Notes: generated by a model not told the origin, from the sequence alone. 64,000 nucleotides of DNA from Sphingomonas sp. DG1-23 (GCF_030730875.1 NZ_JAVAMA010000002.1:434001-498000); one strand, 5' to 3'; counted from the first letter of the stretch, positions 29,150 to 40,979 are shown. Numbers and translations: made by a program.

Positions 29150-30136
29150 TCAGCCCTCCTGCGAACCGAACGGCGTCGGCCGTGCGCGCGTCGGCGGGGC
29201 AGGGGGCGCCGGCGGCTGCGGTCCGCGGCCGAGCGCTTCCTTGGCGAGCTCGCCGATCCCGCCCAAGGTGCCGATCAGCTGGGTCGCCTCGACGGGAAAC
29301 AGGATCGTCTTGGCGTTGGGCGAGGTCGCGAACTTGCTCACTGCCTCGACATATTTCTGCGCGACGAAATAGTTGATCGCCTGGCTCGATCCCTTGGCGA
29401 TCGCGTCGGAGACGAGTTCGGTCGCCTTGGCCTCGGCCTCGGCCGAGCGTTCGCGCGCCTCGGCATCGCGGAACGCCGCCTCGCGCCGGCCTTCGGCTTC
29501 GAGGATCTTCGACTGCTTCTGGCCCTCGGCGCGGAGGATCTCCGAAGCCCGCGTGCCTTCGGCTTCGAGGATGTTGGCGCGCTTCTCGCGCTCGGCCTTC
29601 ATCTGGCGGCCCATGGCGTTGACGATGTCGGCAGGCGGGCGGATGTCCTTGATCTCGACGCGGGTGATCTTGACTCCCCATGGCGTGGTCGCATGATCGA
29701 CCACCGACAGCAGCCGCGCGTTGATCTCGTCGCGCTTCGACAGGGTCTCGTCGAGATCCATCGATCCCATCACGGTGCGCAGATTGGTCGTGGTCAGCTG
29801 GAGCAGCGCGACATAAAGGTCGGACACCTCATAGGCGGCCTTGGCGGCGTCGAGGACCTGGAAGAACACGACCCCGTCGGTCGAGATCATCGCATTGTCC
29901 TTGGTGATGATTTCCTGCCCCGGAATGTCGATCACCTGCTCCATCATGTTCACCTTGCGGCCGACGCGATAGAAGAATGCAGGGTAGAAATTGAGGCCCG
30001 GGGAGGCGACCGCAGTGAAGCGCCCGAAATATTCTATCGTATATTGATAGCCTTGGGTGACGATTTTCACACTGGAAAAGAGGTAGAGCAGCACCACTGC
30101 CACCACCACCACCAGAAATACGTTCAGCACGTCCAT
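29150..30136 (-). CDS. SPFH/Band 7 family membrane protein (QmcA-like)
   Basis: 328 residues. One N-terminal membrane segment (VFLVVVVAVVLLYLFSSV) is followed by a Band 7 domain with PGQEIITKDNAMISTDGVVFFQV, then a coiled region of repeated EAEG-type segments and a proline-rich tail. It is probably a membrane scaffold with its NfeD partner. The ATG giving MDVLNVFL follows ggggag closely and is preferred to a start 13 codons upstream. It is divergent from the CoA-ester lyase gene, with about 50 bases between them. Confidence 0.92.
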   Translation of the reverse strand: MDVLNVFLVVVVAVVLLYLFSSVKIVTQGYQYTIEYFGRFTAVASPGLNFYPAFFYRVGRKVNMMEQVIDIPGQEIITKDNAMISTDGVVFFQVLDAAKAAYEVSDLYVALLQLTTTNLRTVMGSMDLDETLSKRDEINARLLSVVDHATTPWGVKITRVEIKDIRPPADIVNAMGRQMKAEREKRANILEAEGTRASEILRAEGQKQSKILEAEGRREAAFRDAEARERSAEAEAKATELVSDAIAKGSSQAINYFVAQKYVEAVSKFATSPNAKTILFPVEATQLIGTLGGIGELAKEALGRGPQPPAPPAPPTRARPTPFGSQEG

Positions 30137-30186
30137 TCCCCGACTCCCCTCGCATTTCTCCCGCCTTGCTAGCATAGAGTCGGGCC

Positions 30187-30999
30187 ATGACCACAGCCCG
30201 ACTGGCGCCCCGCACCGCGTTGTTCCTTCCCGCCTCCAATCCGCGCGCGATCGCCAAAGCGCGCGGGCTCGACGCCGATATGGTGATCCTCGACCTCGAG
30301 GACGCGGTGCGCGACGACGCCAAGGCCGAAGCGCGGGCGGCGGCAGTGGCGGCGGTTGCCGAAGGATTCGGGCATCGCCTGTGCGCGATCCGCATCAACG
30401 GCGTGGAGTCGGGCGAGCACGCCGCCGATCTCGACGCGGTGGCAGCATCGATCTGCGACTTCGTCGTGGTGCCCAAGGTCGAGACCGTTGCGGATGCAGC
30501 CGTCATCGCCGACGCCACGGCCAAGCCATTGCTCGCGATGATCGAGACTCCGCTCGGCGTGCTTTCCGCCGCCGATATCGCCGCGGTGTCAGGGGTCGGT
30601 GGCCTCATCGCCGGGGTGAACGATCTGCGTGCAACGCTCGGGATTGCCGCCGGTGCCGGTCGCGAGGGGCTTTCGCTGTCGCTCCAGACGATCGTGCTGG
30701 CGGCGCGGGCGAGCGCGGTCTGGGCGATCGACGGCGTGTTCAACGCGCTCGACGACATCGAAGGACTGGCGGCCGAGTGCCGCCATGGCCGCGCGCTAGG
30801 TTTCGACGGCAAGTCGCTGATCCATCCGAACCAGATCGAACCCGCCGCGCGCGCGTTCGGACCGAGCGACCGGGAACTCGCCGACGCGCAGGCATTGATC
30901 GAGGCCGCGACCGGCGGCGCGGAGCGTTTCGGCGACCGGATGATCGAGGCGATGCATGTCGCGCAGGCGCGCGCGCTGATCGAGCGCAACCGCCGCTAA
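30187..30999 (+). CDS. CoA ester lyase (HpcH/HpaI aldolase, CitE-like)
   Basis: 270 residues of the CitE-like TIM-barrel family. Metal- and substrate-binding segments are DADMVILDLEDAVRDD, the glutamate in LLAMIETPLGVL, and GFDGKSLIHPNQIE. Relatives cleave malyl-CoA, citramalyl-CoA or 3-hydroxyacyl-CoA-type esters. The precise ester cannot be told from sequence. It stands alone, divergent from the SPFH operon, so context does not name the pathway. Confidence 0.9.
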   Translation: MTTARLAPRTALFLPASNPRAIAKARGLDADMVILDLEDAVRDDAKAEARAAAVAAVAEGFGHRLCAIRINGVESGEHAADLDAVAASICDFVVVPKVETVADAAVIADATAKPLLAMIETPLGVLSAADIAAVSGVGGLIAGVNDLRATLGIAAGAGREGLSLSLQTIVLAARASAVWAIDGVFNALDDIEGLAAECRHGRALGFDGKSLIHPNQIEPAARAFGPSDRELADAQALIEAATGGAERFGDRMIEAMHVAQARALIERNRR

Positions 31000-31079
31000 G
31001 CTCCGGAGTTTCCCTGCGATGTCGCCGGCTGCCGCCGCGGCTATGCGCCGCCGCCAACACGGCTCTGCAGGGTGAGACC

Positions 31080-31478
31080 ATGTCCGAACTCCACGATCTG
31101 CATGCGCAGCTGCTGCAGATGCTGAACGAACTCGAGGAACTGACTGCACAACCGGCGCCCGACGAGGCGGAGCTGGCGAGCCTGCGCTATCGTCTGACGC
31201 GTACCAGCAGCGCGCGGCGCAAGCACGTCGACCTCATCTGCAGCGAACTCAAGCCGACGCTTGCGGGTAGTGACGCCGCCGCGCTCGACGCGCTGCACGA
31301 CAGCAACACTGCCGCCATGACGGCATCGTCCGAGCATATCAGCACCTGGAGCCTGCGCGAGGTGGTGAAGAACTGGCCGGGCTATTGCCAGGCATCTCAG
31401 GCACTGCGCCGTTCGATGCGCGCGCAAATCGAAGCCGAGAAGGCAGCGCTATATTCGCATCTGCAGGACGGCAGCTAA
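31080..31478 (+). CDS. Hypothetical protein, helical
   Basis: 132 residues, rich in charged helices throughout with heptad-like spacing (LHAQLLQMLNELEELTA; LRRSMRAQIEAEKAALYSHL). No signal peptide, membrane span or catalytic motif is seen. The start ATG overlaps repeated g/a bases without a strong ribosome site. It may be a small coiled-coil protein. It sits between the CoA-lyase and guaB on the same strand. Confidence 0.65.
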   Translation: MSELHDLHAQLLQMLNELEELTAQPAPDEAELASLRYRLTRTSSARRKHVDLICSELKPTLAGSDAAALDALHDSNTAAMTASSEHISTWSLREVVKNWPGYCQASQALRRSMRAQIEAEKAALYSHLQDGS

Positions 31479-31496
31479 CGTACGCCCGGGCACTAG

Positions 31497-33017
<1,521 letters not shown>

Positions 33018-33020
33018 GCC

Positions 33021-34208
33021 ATGAATCCCGCTGCCCGCACGCAGGCGGCGATCGACCTGCTCGACCGGATCATCGAAGCGGCGCGCGATCAGGGCGCCGC
33101 GGCCGACACGCTGATCGCCCGCTGGTTCGCCGAACGTCGCTATGCCGGTTCGAAAGACCGGCGCGCGGTACGCGAACTGGTCTATGACGCCATCCGTCTA
33201 TGCGGCGAGCGCCCGGACAGCGGGCGTTCGGCGATGTTGGCGCTGGTCAAGCAACGGCCTGAAATCGCAGAGACGTTCGATGGATCGTCGTACGGCCCCG
33301 CGCCGATCGTCCCCGAGGAACCAGCCGCGATTGCGGGGCATGCCCCGGGTTGGTTGATCAAGCGGCTCCGGGCATCGGATGTGGGCATTGAGGAACAGGC
33401 GGCTTTGCTCGGCCGCGCGCCGCTCGACATCCGTGTCAACCGGCTCAAGGCGACCCCGGAACAGGTCGCGGCTGATCTGCCGGGGGCCGAGCCGCTGGCC
33501 TTCGCACCCGATGCGCTGCGCCTGCCGCCCGACACGAGAGTCGATCGGCTTCCGGCTTATGCCGCCGGGCAGCTCGAAGTGCAGGACGCCGGCAGTCAGC
33601 TCGTCACCCTCGCCGCAGGTGCCCGACCCGGACAACATGTCGTCGATCTCTGTGCGGGCGGCGGCGGCAAGACGCTGGCGCTGGCCGCGGTGATGGCAAA
33701 TCAGGGCAGCATCCTCGCATGCGACGTCGATCGCGGCCGGCTTCAGCGGCTTCCCGAGCGCGCGGAGCGCGCGGGCGTGACGATCGCCGGGACGCGGCTG
33801 CTCAACCCCAATCGCGAGGCCGAGCAATTGGGCGATCAGGAGGCGCGCGCCGACCTGGTCTTCGTCGACGCGCCTTGCTCGGGGACCGGGACATGGCGGC
33901 GCAATCCCGAGGCGCGCTGGCGGCTGACGCATCAGCGGCTCGACAAATTGGTTGCGACCCAGCGCCACATCATGGGGCTCGCCGCCGATCTGGTGCGGCC
34001 TGGCGGGGCGTTGGTCTATGTCGTCTGCTCGGTGCTCGACGACGAAGGGGCGGGGCAGGTCGGCGCCTTCCTCCAGGCCTTTCCCGGCTGGACCGCCGAG
34101 ACCTTGGCGCCGGGTGCGGGCAGGCCGCGCGGCGCCGGACTTCGGCTCACCCCGCTGGCGGATTCGACCGATGGCTTTTTTGTCGCGAAGATGGTGCGGC
34201 CATGGTAG
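33021..34208 (+). CDS. RsmB/NOP family RNA cytosine-5 methyltransferase
   Basis: 395 residues. The N-terminal RNA-binding part resembles a shortened NusB-like domain. The Rossmann domain has VVDLCAGGGGKTLALAA and the catalytic region VFVDAPCSGTGTWRRNPEARW; the second catalytic cysteine is in YVVCSVLDDE. The family makes m5C in 16S rRNA, with C967 the usual RsmB target. The partial N-domain leaves room for another target. Its coupling to guaB suggests growth-linked expression. Confidence 0.9.
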   Translation: MNPAARTQAAIDLLDRIIEAARDQGAAADTLIARWFAERRYAGSKDRRAVRELVYDAIRLCGERPDSGRSAMLALVKQRPEIAETFDGSSYGPAPIVPEEPAAIAGHAPGWLIKRLRASDVGIEEQAALLGRAPLDIRVNRLKATPEQVAADLPGAEPLAFAPDALRLPPDTRVDRLPAYAAGQLEVQDAGSQLVTLAAGARPGQHVVDLCAGGGGKTLALAAVMANQGSILACDVDRGRLQRLPERAERAGVTIAGTRLLNPNREAEQLGDQEARADLVFVDAPCSGTGTWRRNPEARWRLTHQRLDKLVATQRHIMGLAADLVRPGGALVYVVCSVLDDEGAGQVGAFLQAFPGWTAETLAPGAGRPRGAGLRLTPLADSTDGFFVAKMVRPW

Positions 34209-34237
34209 CGCTACGCGCCTCAGTTTCGGAGACTTTC

Positions 34238-34744
34238 ATGCGGATCACTGCGATTTCGGCTGCCGCGGCGCTGATGGTGCTTTCGGTTTCGACCTCGCTG
34301 ATGGCGCAGCGCCCCGACGACCAGATCGACCCGAAGTCGCTCGCCTTGCTGCAGGAAGGCCGCACGGCCAGGGCTGCCGGCAATCTCGACGGGGCGCAGG
34401 ATGCGCTGGAGAGCGCGCTGGCGGTCGATCCGCGCAATCGCGAGGCTTTCCTCGTTCTCGCCGACATCGCCCGCGTCCGCGGGCTGCCGGGCAAGGCGAT
34501 CCGCTTTTATTCCGAGGCGCTGGCGCTCGAGCCGAACGACCTGACGGCGTTGCGCGGGCAGGGCGAGGCGCTGGTCGCCAAGGGCGCGACCGCCAAGGCC
34601 AAGGAGAATCTCGCCAAGATCAAGACTGCGTGCGGCGGCGAGTGCAACGACGCGACCTTGCTCGCCGCGTCGATCGCCAAGGGCCCGCCGGTGACGGCGA
34701 CCGCGCAGATCGAACCGGCCAAGCCGGCGCCCGCCAAGCCCTAG
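34238..34744 (+). CDS. Secreted TPR-repeat protein
   Basis: 168 residues with a signal peptide ending SLMAQR and two to three tetratricopeptide-like helices ([40 protein letters not shown]). The tail is lysine-, alanine- and proline-rich. The ATG follows ggag at suitable spacing. TPR proteins usually scaffold protein complexes in the periplasm; a partner is not visible. Its stop overlaps the rsmA stop on the other strand (shared CTAG). Confidence 0.82.
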   Translation: MRITAISAAAALMVLSVSTSLMAQRPDDQIDPKSLALLQEGRTARAAGNLDGAQDALESALAVDPRNREAFLVLADIARVRGLPGKAIRFYSEALALEPNDLTALRGQGEALVAKGATAKAKENLAKIKTACGGECNDATLLAASIAKGPPVTATAQIEPAKPAPAKP

Positions 34745-35556
34745 CTGAGCGCGCGGGCCAGCGCGACATATTCCGCTACCGTCACCGTCTCGGCGCGGCG
34801 GCTCGAATCGATCGCCAGAGCGTCCATCGCCTCGATCGCGCCGGGAACGGCCTTGAGGCTCTGGCGGAGCATCTTGCGGCGCTGCCCGAACGCCGCGGCA
34901 GTCAGCTTTTCGAGCGTCTTGAGCTGCACGCCCTCGGGCTCCGACGCGGCGACGATGTGCACCACGGCGGACATCACCTTGGGCGGCGGGGTAAAGGCCG
35001 AGCGATGGACCGTCATCGCGATCCGCGGGGTCGAGCGCCATTGCGCCAGCACCGCCAGCCGGCCATAGGCGTCGGACCCCGCCGGCGCGACGATGCGCTC
35101 GGCGACTTCCTTCTGGAACATCAAGGTCAGGCTCGCCCACCACGGCTCCCAGTGCGCGGAAAGCCAGCCCACCAGCAAGGCCGTGCCGACATTGTAGGGC
35201 AGATTGGCGACGACATGCGGCTTGCCTGCGAACAGTGCCGGCGCGTCGATTTCGAGCGCGTCGCCCTCGATCACCCGGAGCCGGTCGGGGAAATGGCCAC
35301 CTAGCTCTTCAAGCGCAGGGATGCAGCGCCGGTCGCGCTCGACGGCGGTCACTTTGGCGCCAGCCTCGAGTAGTGCCCGGGTCAGCCCGCCCGGGCCGGG
35401 GCCGACTTCGAACACCTCGGCGCCGTCGAGCGTGCCGGGGACCCGGGCGATCCGGGCAAGGAGCTGCTGGTCGAACAGGAAATTCTGCCCCAGCGCCTTG
35501 CTCGCGCTGAGCCCGTATTTCTTGATGATCTCGCGGAGCGGCGGAAGCGCAGTCAC
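34741..35556 (-). CDS. rsmA: 16S rRNA (adenine1518/1519-N6) dimethyltransferase
   Basis: 271 residues. KsgA/RsmA motifs: [12 protein letters not shown], the SAM-binding [15 protein letters not shown], and the catalytic [13 protein letters not shown]. It dimethylates two adjacent adenines near the 3' end of 16S rRNA. Its GTG start overlaps the pdxA stop, so the enclosing longer open frame is not real. Order lptD-surA-pdxA-rsmA matches the widely conserved cluster. Its 3' end overlaps the TPR gene convergently. Confidence 0.96.
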   Translation of the reverse strand: MTALPPLREIIKKYGLSASKALGQNFLFDQQLLARIARVPGTLDGAEVFEVGPGPGGLTRALLEAGAKVTAVERDRRCIPALEELGGHFPDRLRVIEGDALEIDAPALFAGKPHVVANLPYNVGTALLVGWLSAHWEPWWASLTLMFQKEVAERIVAPAGSDAYGRLAVLAQWRSTPRIAMTVHRSAFTPPPKVMSAVVHIVAASEPEGVQLKTLEKLTAAAFGQRRKMLRQSLKAVPGAIEAMDALAIDSSRRAETVTVAEYVALARALS

Positions 35557-36554
35557 TGGGCGAGCGCGACCTCTGCCCGCCGCTCGGCCTGCGCCGCCGC
35601 CATGCGGATCGCCGCGATCATCGCGCCGGGATTGGCCTCGTCGCGACCGGCGATGCCGAACGCAGTGCCGTGATCGGGCGAAGTGCGGACGATCGGCAGC
35701 CCGAGCGTGGTATTGACGCCGTCGTCGAAGTGCAGCGTCTTGATCGGGATCAGCGCCTGATCGTGATAGAGGCACAATGCCGCGTCATAGCCGGCGCGGG
35801 CACGCGCGTGGAACATGGTGTCCGCCGCGAACGGTCCCACCGCGTCCACGCCCTCGGCGCGAAGCTGCTCGATCGCGGGGGCGAGAATATCGATTTCCTC
35901 CCGCCCGATCGCGCCGCTCTCGCCGGCATGTGGATTGAGGCCGGCAAAGGCGAGGCGCGGCTTCCCGATCCCGAAATTGCGATAGAGGCCGCGCGCCGTG
36001 ACCCGTGCCTTGGCGACGATCAGTTCCTGCGTGATCAGGGCGGGAACCTGGGCGAGCGCGACATGCACCGTGATCGGCACCACCCGCAGCGTCGGCCCCG
36101 CGAGCATCATCACGGTGTTCTCGCTGGCCACGCCGCAGCGTTCGGCGACGAACTCGGTCTGTCCCGGATAATTGAAGCCGATGCGATAGAGTTGCGCCTT
36201 GGAGACCGGGCCGGTGACGAGCGCGGCGGCCGCGCCCGAACGGGTCAGCCCCGCCGCCAGCTCGAGCGATTGCAAGGCGCAGCGCGCGCTCTCCACGTCG
36301 GGCGCGCCGGGCACGATTTCGGCATTGTCGCCCACCGTGATCACCGGAAGCGCATCGGCGAAGACGCCAGGCGTCTCGGCCGGATCGCTTATCCGAGCGA
36401 CCGGACCGTCCCATACCTTCTCGACTGCGCGGGGATCGCCGACCGCGAAGAAGGGCGCCAGCGAATGCAGCACGCGCGCGGCCCATGCCTTGGCGGCGAT
36501 CTCGGGCCCGATCCCGGCAGGGTCGCCCATCGCGATGGCGAGCGGCGTCGACAT
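35553..36554 (-). CDS. pdxA: 4-hydroxythreonine-4-phosphate dehydrogenase
   Basis: 333 residues. It oxidises 4-phosphohydroxy-threonine during pyridoxal 5'-phosphate synthesis. [13 protein letters not shown] opens the protein; metal-binding histidines are in the conserved [12 protein letters not shown] and [11 protein letters not shown] regions, and the [10 protein letters not shown] block is diagnostic. The ATG giving [12 protein letters not shown] is favoured over one five codons earlier. It is in line between surA and rsmA and overlaps rsmA's GTG start by its stop codon. Confidence 0.96.
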   Translation of the reverse strand: MSTPLAIAMGDPAGIGPEIAAKAWAARVLHSLAPFFAVGDPRAVEKVWDGPVARISDPAETPGVFADALPVITVGDNAEIVPGAPDVESARCALQSLELAAGLTRSGAAAALVTGPVSKAQLYRIGFNYPGQTEFVAERCGVASENTVMMLAGPTLRVVPITVHVALAQVPALITQELIVAKARVTARGLYRNFGIGKPRLAFAGLNPHAGESGAIGREEIDILAPAIEQLRAEGVDAVGPFAADTMFHARARAGYDAALCLYHDQALIPIKTLHFDDGVNTTLGLPIVRTSPDHGTAFGIAGRDEANPGAMIAAIRMAAAQAERRAEVALAQ

Positions 36555-36570
36555 CCGCTCGCCGCGCACC

Positions 36571-37920
36571 TCAGCGATATTCGACCAGCGCGTCGCGGCG
36601 CAGATCGCGCAGCATGCGTTGGGCGCGCAGATTGGTGCGCTCCTCCTCGAGCTTTTCCTGAACCTGCTCGACCGAAGGCTCGTACGCCTCCTTGGGATCG
36701 TCGCGGCCGCACAATACGAGCACGCGGACGCCGTCCTCGACCGAACCGAACGGCTGAGTCACCTGACCCACCTGAAGCGGCAGGATCATGTTCTGGAGCG
36801 CGGGCGGGAGCTCCTTGATCGTGATTCCGTCACGATCGACGACCTGGGCGCTTTGCGCCTGCGCCACGTTGGCGACGTCGCCGCAGCCCTTGATCGCGCG
36901 GGTGGCCGAGGCGAATTCGCCGGCGCGGGCGCTCGCCTGCGCTTCGGTGGTGCCCTTGGCGAAGCTGATCGCGACCTGGCGCAGGCTCAATTTGGCGTCG
37001 CGCGGGTCGGCGGTCAGCACCTTGCGCTTCTCGGCGAGGTACAGGATCGAGAAGCCGGTCGGCAGCTGGATCGGGCCGGCGACCTGCCCGGGCTGCATCT
37101 CCTGCGCGGCCTGCGCGAGCGGATCGGGCAGCATCGACGGACGGACCCAGCCGAGATCGCCGCCGACCGATTTGGTCGAGGCTTCCGAATAGGTCTTGGC
37201 GAGATAGTCGAACGGCGCGCCTTCGCGCATCTGCTGGATCATGCGCTGCATGCCGGCATTGACTTCCTGCGCGCGATCGGGAGTCGCGTTCATGTAGATT
37301 TCGTAGACGTGATATTCGTCGCTGCCCTTGGCGGCCTTCATGCGATCGATCATCGCCTTCACTTCGGCCTCGCCCACATTGATGTTGACGCGGCGGCGCA
37401 GCAGGCGGCTCCATGCAATGTCCGCCTCGATCTGTCGACGGATCGTGCGCTCGGAAGCGCCGACTTCCTTCAGCCAGCCGCGCATCTGATCGGGCGTCCG
37501 CTGGAAGTTCTTCGAGACACGCGCGAAGCTCTGCTCGATTTCCTTGGGGTCGACGGTGATCTCGTTGGCCTTGGCCTCCTGAATCTGGAGCGCCTCGTCG
37601 ATCAGCTGGCGCAGCATCTGCACCTTCAGCTGATCCCGCTCTTCGGGCTTGAGGTTGAGCTTGCTGATCGCGACGACCATGGCGACGCGCTGATCGACAT
37701 CGGTTCCGGTGATCACCGTGTCGTTGACGATAGCGGTAGGCTTGCGGATGTTGGGATCGCCCTTGCCGAAGAGCTGAAAGTTGGCGGGGAGATCAAGGCC
37801 GGTGTTCGGCACCTGCTGCTGATCGGGTACCGTCTGCGCGAGCGCGATCGACGCGACGCCGGCAAGGCCGAACGCCAGAATAGTCTTGCGGCCGAAGCGA
37901 GCCGCCTTTGCAACACCCAT
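36571..37920 (-). CDS. surA: Periplasmic chaperone/peptidyl-prolyl isomerase SurA
   Basis: About 449 residues. Signal peptide (ILAFGLAGVASIALAQ), SurA N-terminal chaperone domain (VNDTVITGTDVDQRVA and RQLIDEALQIQEAK), and two parvulin PPIase domains, the first with GGDLGWVRPSMLPDPLAQ. The second domain is divergent. SurA escorts outer-membrane proteins through the periplasm, including LptD, which is encoded upstream. An in-frame ATG eight codons earlier is possible. It overlaps nothing but is 16 bases from pdxA, consistent with one operon. Confidence 0.93.
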   Translation of the reverse strand: MGVAKAARFGRKTILAFGLAGVASIALAQTVPDQQQVPNTGLDLPANFQLFGKGDPNIRKPTAIVNDTVITGTDVDQRVAMVVAISKLNLKPEERDQLKVQMLRQLIDEALQIQEAKANEITVDPKEIEQSFARVSKNFQRTPDQMRGWLKEVGASERTIRRQIEADIAWSRLLRRRVNINVGEAEVKAMIDRMKAAKGSDEYHVYEIYMNATPDRAQEVNAGMQRMIQQMREGAPFDYLAKTYSEASTKSVGGDLGWVRPSMLPDPLAQAAQEMQPGQVAGPIQLPTGFSILYLAEKRKVLTADPRDAKLSLRQVAISFAKGTTEAQASARAGEFASATRAIKGCGDVANVAQAQSAQVVDRDGITIKELPPALQNMILPLQVGQVTQPFGSVEDGVRVLVLCGRDDPKEAYEPSVEQVQEKLEEERTNLRAQRMLRDLRRDALVEYR

Positions 37921-38033
37921 GTTCACGTGGAGCCGTACCCTCATCCATCCCGGGGGAGATCGTGGCGCATACTCGCCAATTGTGCCTGAACCAAGGCTTG
38001 ACGGGATTCGGTTACGCCCCGCCAGAGGCTACG

Positions 38034-40358
38034 CTAGCGCCCCAGATTCTTGAACGCCAGCGACAAAAGATACGAGTTGCCGCGCCGCGCGTCGCCTGTG
38101 GTCTCGTAATAACGCTTCCAGGTGAGGCCGAGCCGCAGGCAATCGTCCTCATAGGTCACGCCCAGTCGGTGGCGGACCGGCTCGAATCCGTCGGACAGCG
38201 ACAGCACGTCCTCGTCGCGGTTGGTCAGATCGACGAGCGTCGCGCCCGAGACCGACCAGAAGCGCGCGATCTGCACGCGGGCGCCGATCCGCGCCTCCTC
38301 GCGATCCTGCAGATCCTCGAGCGAGGGGCCGATGTTGCGGTTGAGGCGGAGATAGCCGAGCTGCACATAGGTGCTGCGCGATCCGACGGTCGCGTCGATC
38401 TCGTTGCGGCGGAAGGCGAGGCCGTCTTTGTCGAGGCGGTAGCGGTGGGTGAAGCTGACGAAGTCGCGGAAACGGACCACGGTGCGGCCGACGATGTCGG
38501 AAACCCGGTCGGTGAGGCCGGTGCCGTCCGGAAAGATCGTCGGCCGCGAGGTCAGGCGATAGCTCTGGCCGACATTGGCGTCGATGCTGAAGCCCGGCAA
38601 ATACAGCGAATAGTCGACGCCCCAGGTGAAGCGGGTGGAATCCTCGAAACGATCATAGCCGGGGAAGCGATTCAGCGCGAACAGGTTCGAATCCTCGAGG
38701 TCGACGGCGCGGGCGTCCTCGTTGGGAACGGCGAGGTTCTCGAGCTTGGGCGCGGCGACGATCTGGACGCGCGGCGTGATCCGCTGCGAGCCGCCGAACA
38801 ATTCGCCGACCAGCGGCCATTTGACGTCGACCGCCGCCGCAGCGATGCCGCGGAACTGGAAGCCCTCGTCGCCGCGATAGCTGACGACGCTGGTGGAGAG
38901 CGTGTCGTCGGTATTGTAGGCATCCGCCCGGCCATAAGCCGTGAAGGTGACTTCCTGGCCCCAATTGGTCAGCTTGCGCAGATCCCAGCGCGCGCTGGCG
39001 AAGGCGCGCTGCGAATCCTGTCCGGTCGAGCGGCCGAGCGCGAGCGTGTTGAGCTGGAGCTCGAAGCGCCCGCCGAGCAGGCCGTCGTCCATCCGCCGGC
39101 GATAATCGAGCTCGGGAAGCACGAAGGGCTGCAGGCCCTGGCGCTCGCCTGCGCGCAAGGTCTGCACTGCCCAGGCATTGATCGAGAAATAGCTGTCCGC
39201 GTCGATCCGCTCGACCCGGAGATTGTTGCGCAGCCGATCGTCTCGCGAGATGTCGTAACGGCGCAGGAAAGTGCGGTCGGTGGCGAGCCGGAACGAGGCG
39301 CTCGCGCTCCATTCGGGCGAGAGCTGGAAGCGGCCGACGGCGTCGAGATAGCCGCGGAAATCGTTGCTCGAGGTCGCCGGAGTGACCGGCACGGTCAGAT
39401 CGTCGGCGCGGCGGCTATAGGTGCCATAGGCTGTGACGCGATAGGCGCCGAAGCTCTCGAGAGCACGATACTCGCCCTGCAGCATCGGCAGAGTATCGGT
39501 GAACACCCGCGGCGTGACAGTCAGGTCGCGGTTCGGCGCGAAGCTGAAGAAATAGGGCAAGGCGATCTGGAAGCCGTTGGTGCGGTCGTAACGCAGATCG
39601 GGGGTGAGGAAGCCGTCGTCGCTGGTGTTGCCCGCGGGATGCGAGAAAGCGGGCAGCGGAATCGAGGCGAAGCCGAACACCGAGATCCGCGCGCCGGTAT
39701 AGCGGATGCGCTTCTTGTTCGGATCATAGACCACGCGCCGCGCGGTGATCTTCCACGACGGCTCTTTCGGACAGCCGTCCGAACCGGTGACCGCGCACGG
39801 CGTGTAGGCGGCGTTCTCGACCGTGATGACGCCGTCGTCGCGGCGGCCGCGCTGGGCGGCGATTCGCCCGCCGGCTTCGAGCACGACGAGCATGTTCTCG
39901 ACCGCGCCGTCCTTCAGCGTATCGGTCAGTTCGATGCGATCGCCATAGGCGGCGTCGCCCTCGGGATTGACGATGACGATATTGCCTTCCGCCACGACCT
40001 TGCCGGTGGTGCGGTTCCAGACGATCCGGTCGGCGCGCAGGCGATCGCTGCGCCGGTTGAGGCGCACGTCGCCGGCCGCGGTGACAACGTCGTTCTCATA
40101 GTCGTAGTCGAGCTGGTCGGCGGTGAACTGAACCTCGTCGGGATCGGCTGATGCCGCTTCGATCGAAGGCGGCGGCGGAGGCGTGCCGACGCGATCCTGC
40201 AGCTCAGCGCTCGGCACCTGCACCGGCCGGGACAAGTCCGGCTGGCGCGTCGGCGCCTCGCGCGGATCGGCAGTCTCCTGCGCCCGCGCCTGCGCCGCGA
40301 GGCACAGGCCGAGCGCGGCCGACAGCAGCAACACCTTGCGCGTAACGACGATTCCCAC
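38034..40358 (-). CDS. lptD: LPS assembly outer-membrane protein LptD
   Basis: About 774 residues. Signal peptide (KVLLLSAALGLCLAAQARAQ), an OstA/LptA-like beta-jellyroll (VQFTADQLDYDYENDVVTA; YGDRIELTDTLKDGAVENM), then a long beta-barrel with C-terminal LSLAFKNLGR. LptD with LptE inserts lipopolysaccharide or lipooligosaccharide into the outer leaflet; sphingomonads replace LPS with glycosphingolipid, so the cargo may differ. A GTG start is inferred because no ATG fits the leader well; the 24-codon longer frame is unlikely. It heads the lptD-surA-pdxA-rsmA cluster. Confidence 0.9.
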   Translation of the reverse strand: MGIVVTRKVLLLSAALGLCLAAQARAQETADPREAPTRQPDLSRPVQVPSAELQDRVGTPPPPPSIEAASADPDEVQFTADQLDYDYENDVVTAAGDVRLNRRSDRLRADRIVWNRTTGKVVAEGNIVIVNPEGDAAYGDRIELTDTLKDGAVENMLVVLEAGGRIAAQRGRRDDGVITVENAAYTPCAVTGSDGCPKEPSWKITARRVVYDPNKKRIRYTGARISVFGFASIPLPAFSHPAGNTSDDGFLTPDLRYDRTNGFQIALPYFFSFAPNRDLTVTPRVFTDTLPMLQGEYRALESFGAYRVTAYGTYSRRADDLTVPVTPATSSNDFRGYLDAVGRFQLSPEWSASASFRLATDRTFLRRYDISRDDRLRNNLRVERIDADSYFSINAWAVQTLRAGERQGLQPFVLPELDYRRRMDDGLLGGRFELQLNTLALGRSTGQDSQRAFASARWDLRKLTNWGQEVTFTAYGRADAYNTDDTLSTSVVSYRGDEGFQFRGIAAAAVDVKWPLVGELFGGSQRITPRVQIVAAPKLENLAVPNEDARAVDLEDSNLFALNRFPGYDRFEDSTRFTWGVDYSLYLPGFSIDANVGQSYRLTSRPTIFPDGTGLTDRVSDIVGRTVVRFRDFVSFTHRYRLDKDGLAFRRNEIDATVGSRSTYVQLGYLRLNRNIGPSLEDLQDREEARIGARVQIARFWSVSGATLVDLTNRDEDVLSLSDGFEPVRHRLGVTYEDDCLRLGLTWKRYYETTGDARRGNSYLLSLAFKNLGR

Positions 40359-40466
40359 CTTTGACTTCACTCCCGGGCACGCGGCACCGTCCGCCCTATC
40401 GCAGCGGTTGCGGCATCGCAACGTCACGTGCGTTGGCCCGAACGCACGGAACCGCTAACAGGAGCC

Positions 40467-40907
40467 ATGCAAGTCGACTTCTATCATCTCACGCAAGTCC
40501 CGCTCGAACGCGCATTGCCGCAGATCGCCGACAAGGTGCTCGTCACCGGCGGGCGGCTGGTGATCGTCGCGAACGACGCGGCGCAGCGGGCCAAGCTCGA
40601 CCAATTGCTCTGGAGCTGGGCGCCCGAGAGCTTCCTGCCCCATGGCCAGGCCGGTGGCGAGGACGATGCGCGCCAGCCGGTCCTGATCGCCGCGACGCCC
40701 GATGCGGCGAACGGCGCCCGGCACATCGCGCTGGTCGACGGCGTCTGGCGCGACGAGGCTTTGGGGTTCGATCGGGCGTTTCATTTCTTCGATGAGGACG
40801 CGATCGGTGCGGCGCGAGCGGCGTGGAAAGGCCTCGCCGATCGCGAAGGCATCATCCGCAACTATTGGAAACAGAACGACGCCGGTCGCTGGGAGAAAGC
40901 GGCCTGA
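40467..40907 (+). CDS. holC: DNA polymerase III chi subunit
   Basis: 146 residues. The opening VDFYHLTQVPLERALPQIADKVL and the C-terminal AFHFFDEDAIGAAR and WKGL blocks are the HolC fold. Chi links the clamp loader to single-strand binding protein. The ATG follows aggagcc closely. It is divergent from lptD. The chi subunit is often near pepA in proteobacteria; that gene is not here. Confidence 0.9.
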   Translation: MQVDFYHLTQVPLERALPQIADKVLVTGGRLVIVANDAAQRAKLDQLLWSWAPESFLPHGQAGGEDDARQPVLIAATPDAANGARHIALVDGVWRDEALGFDRAFHFFDEDAIGAARAAWKGLADREGIIRNYWKQNDAGRWEKAA

Positions 40908-40979
40908 CCTGCAGAAGGTTCGGCCATTGACCGCGCTCGCAGATCGCTCAGCGCTTTCTCGAAGGGAAGAGGGTCGAGA

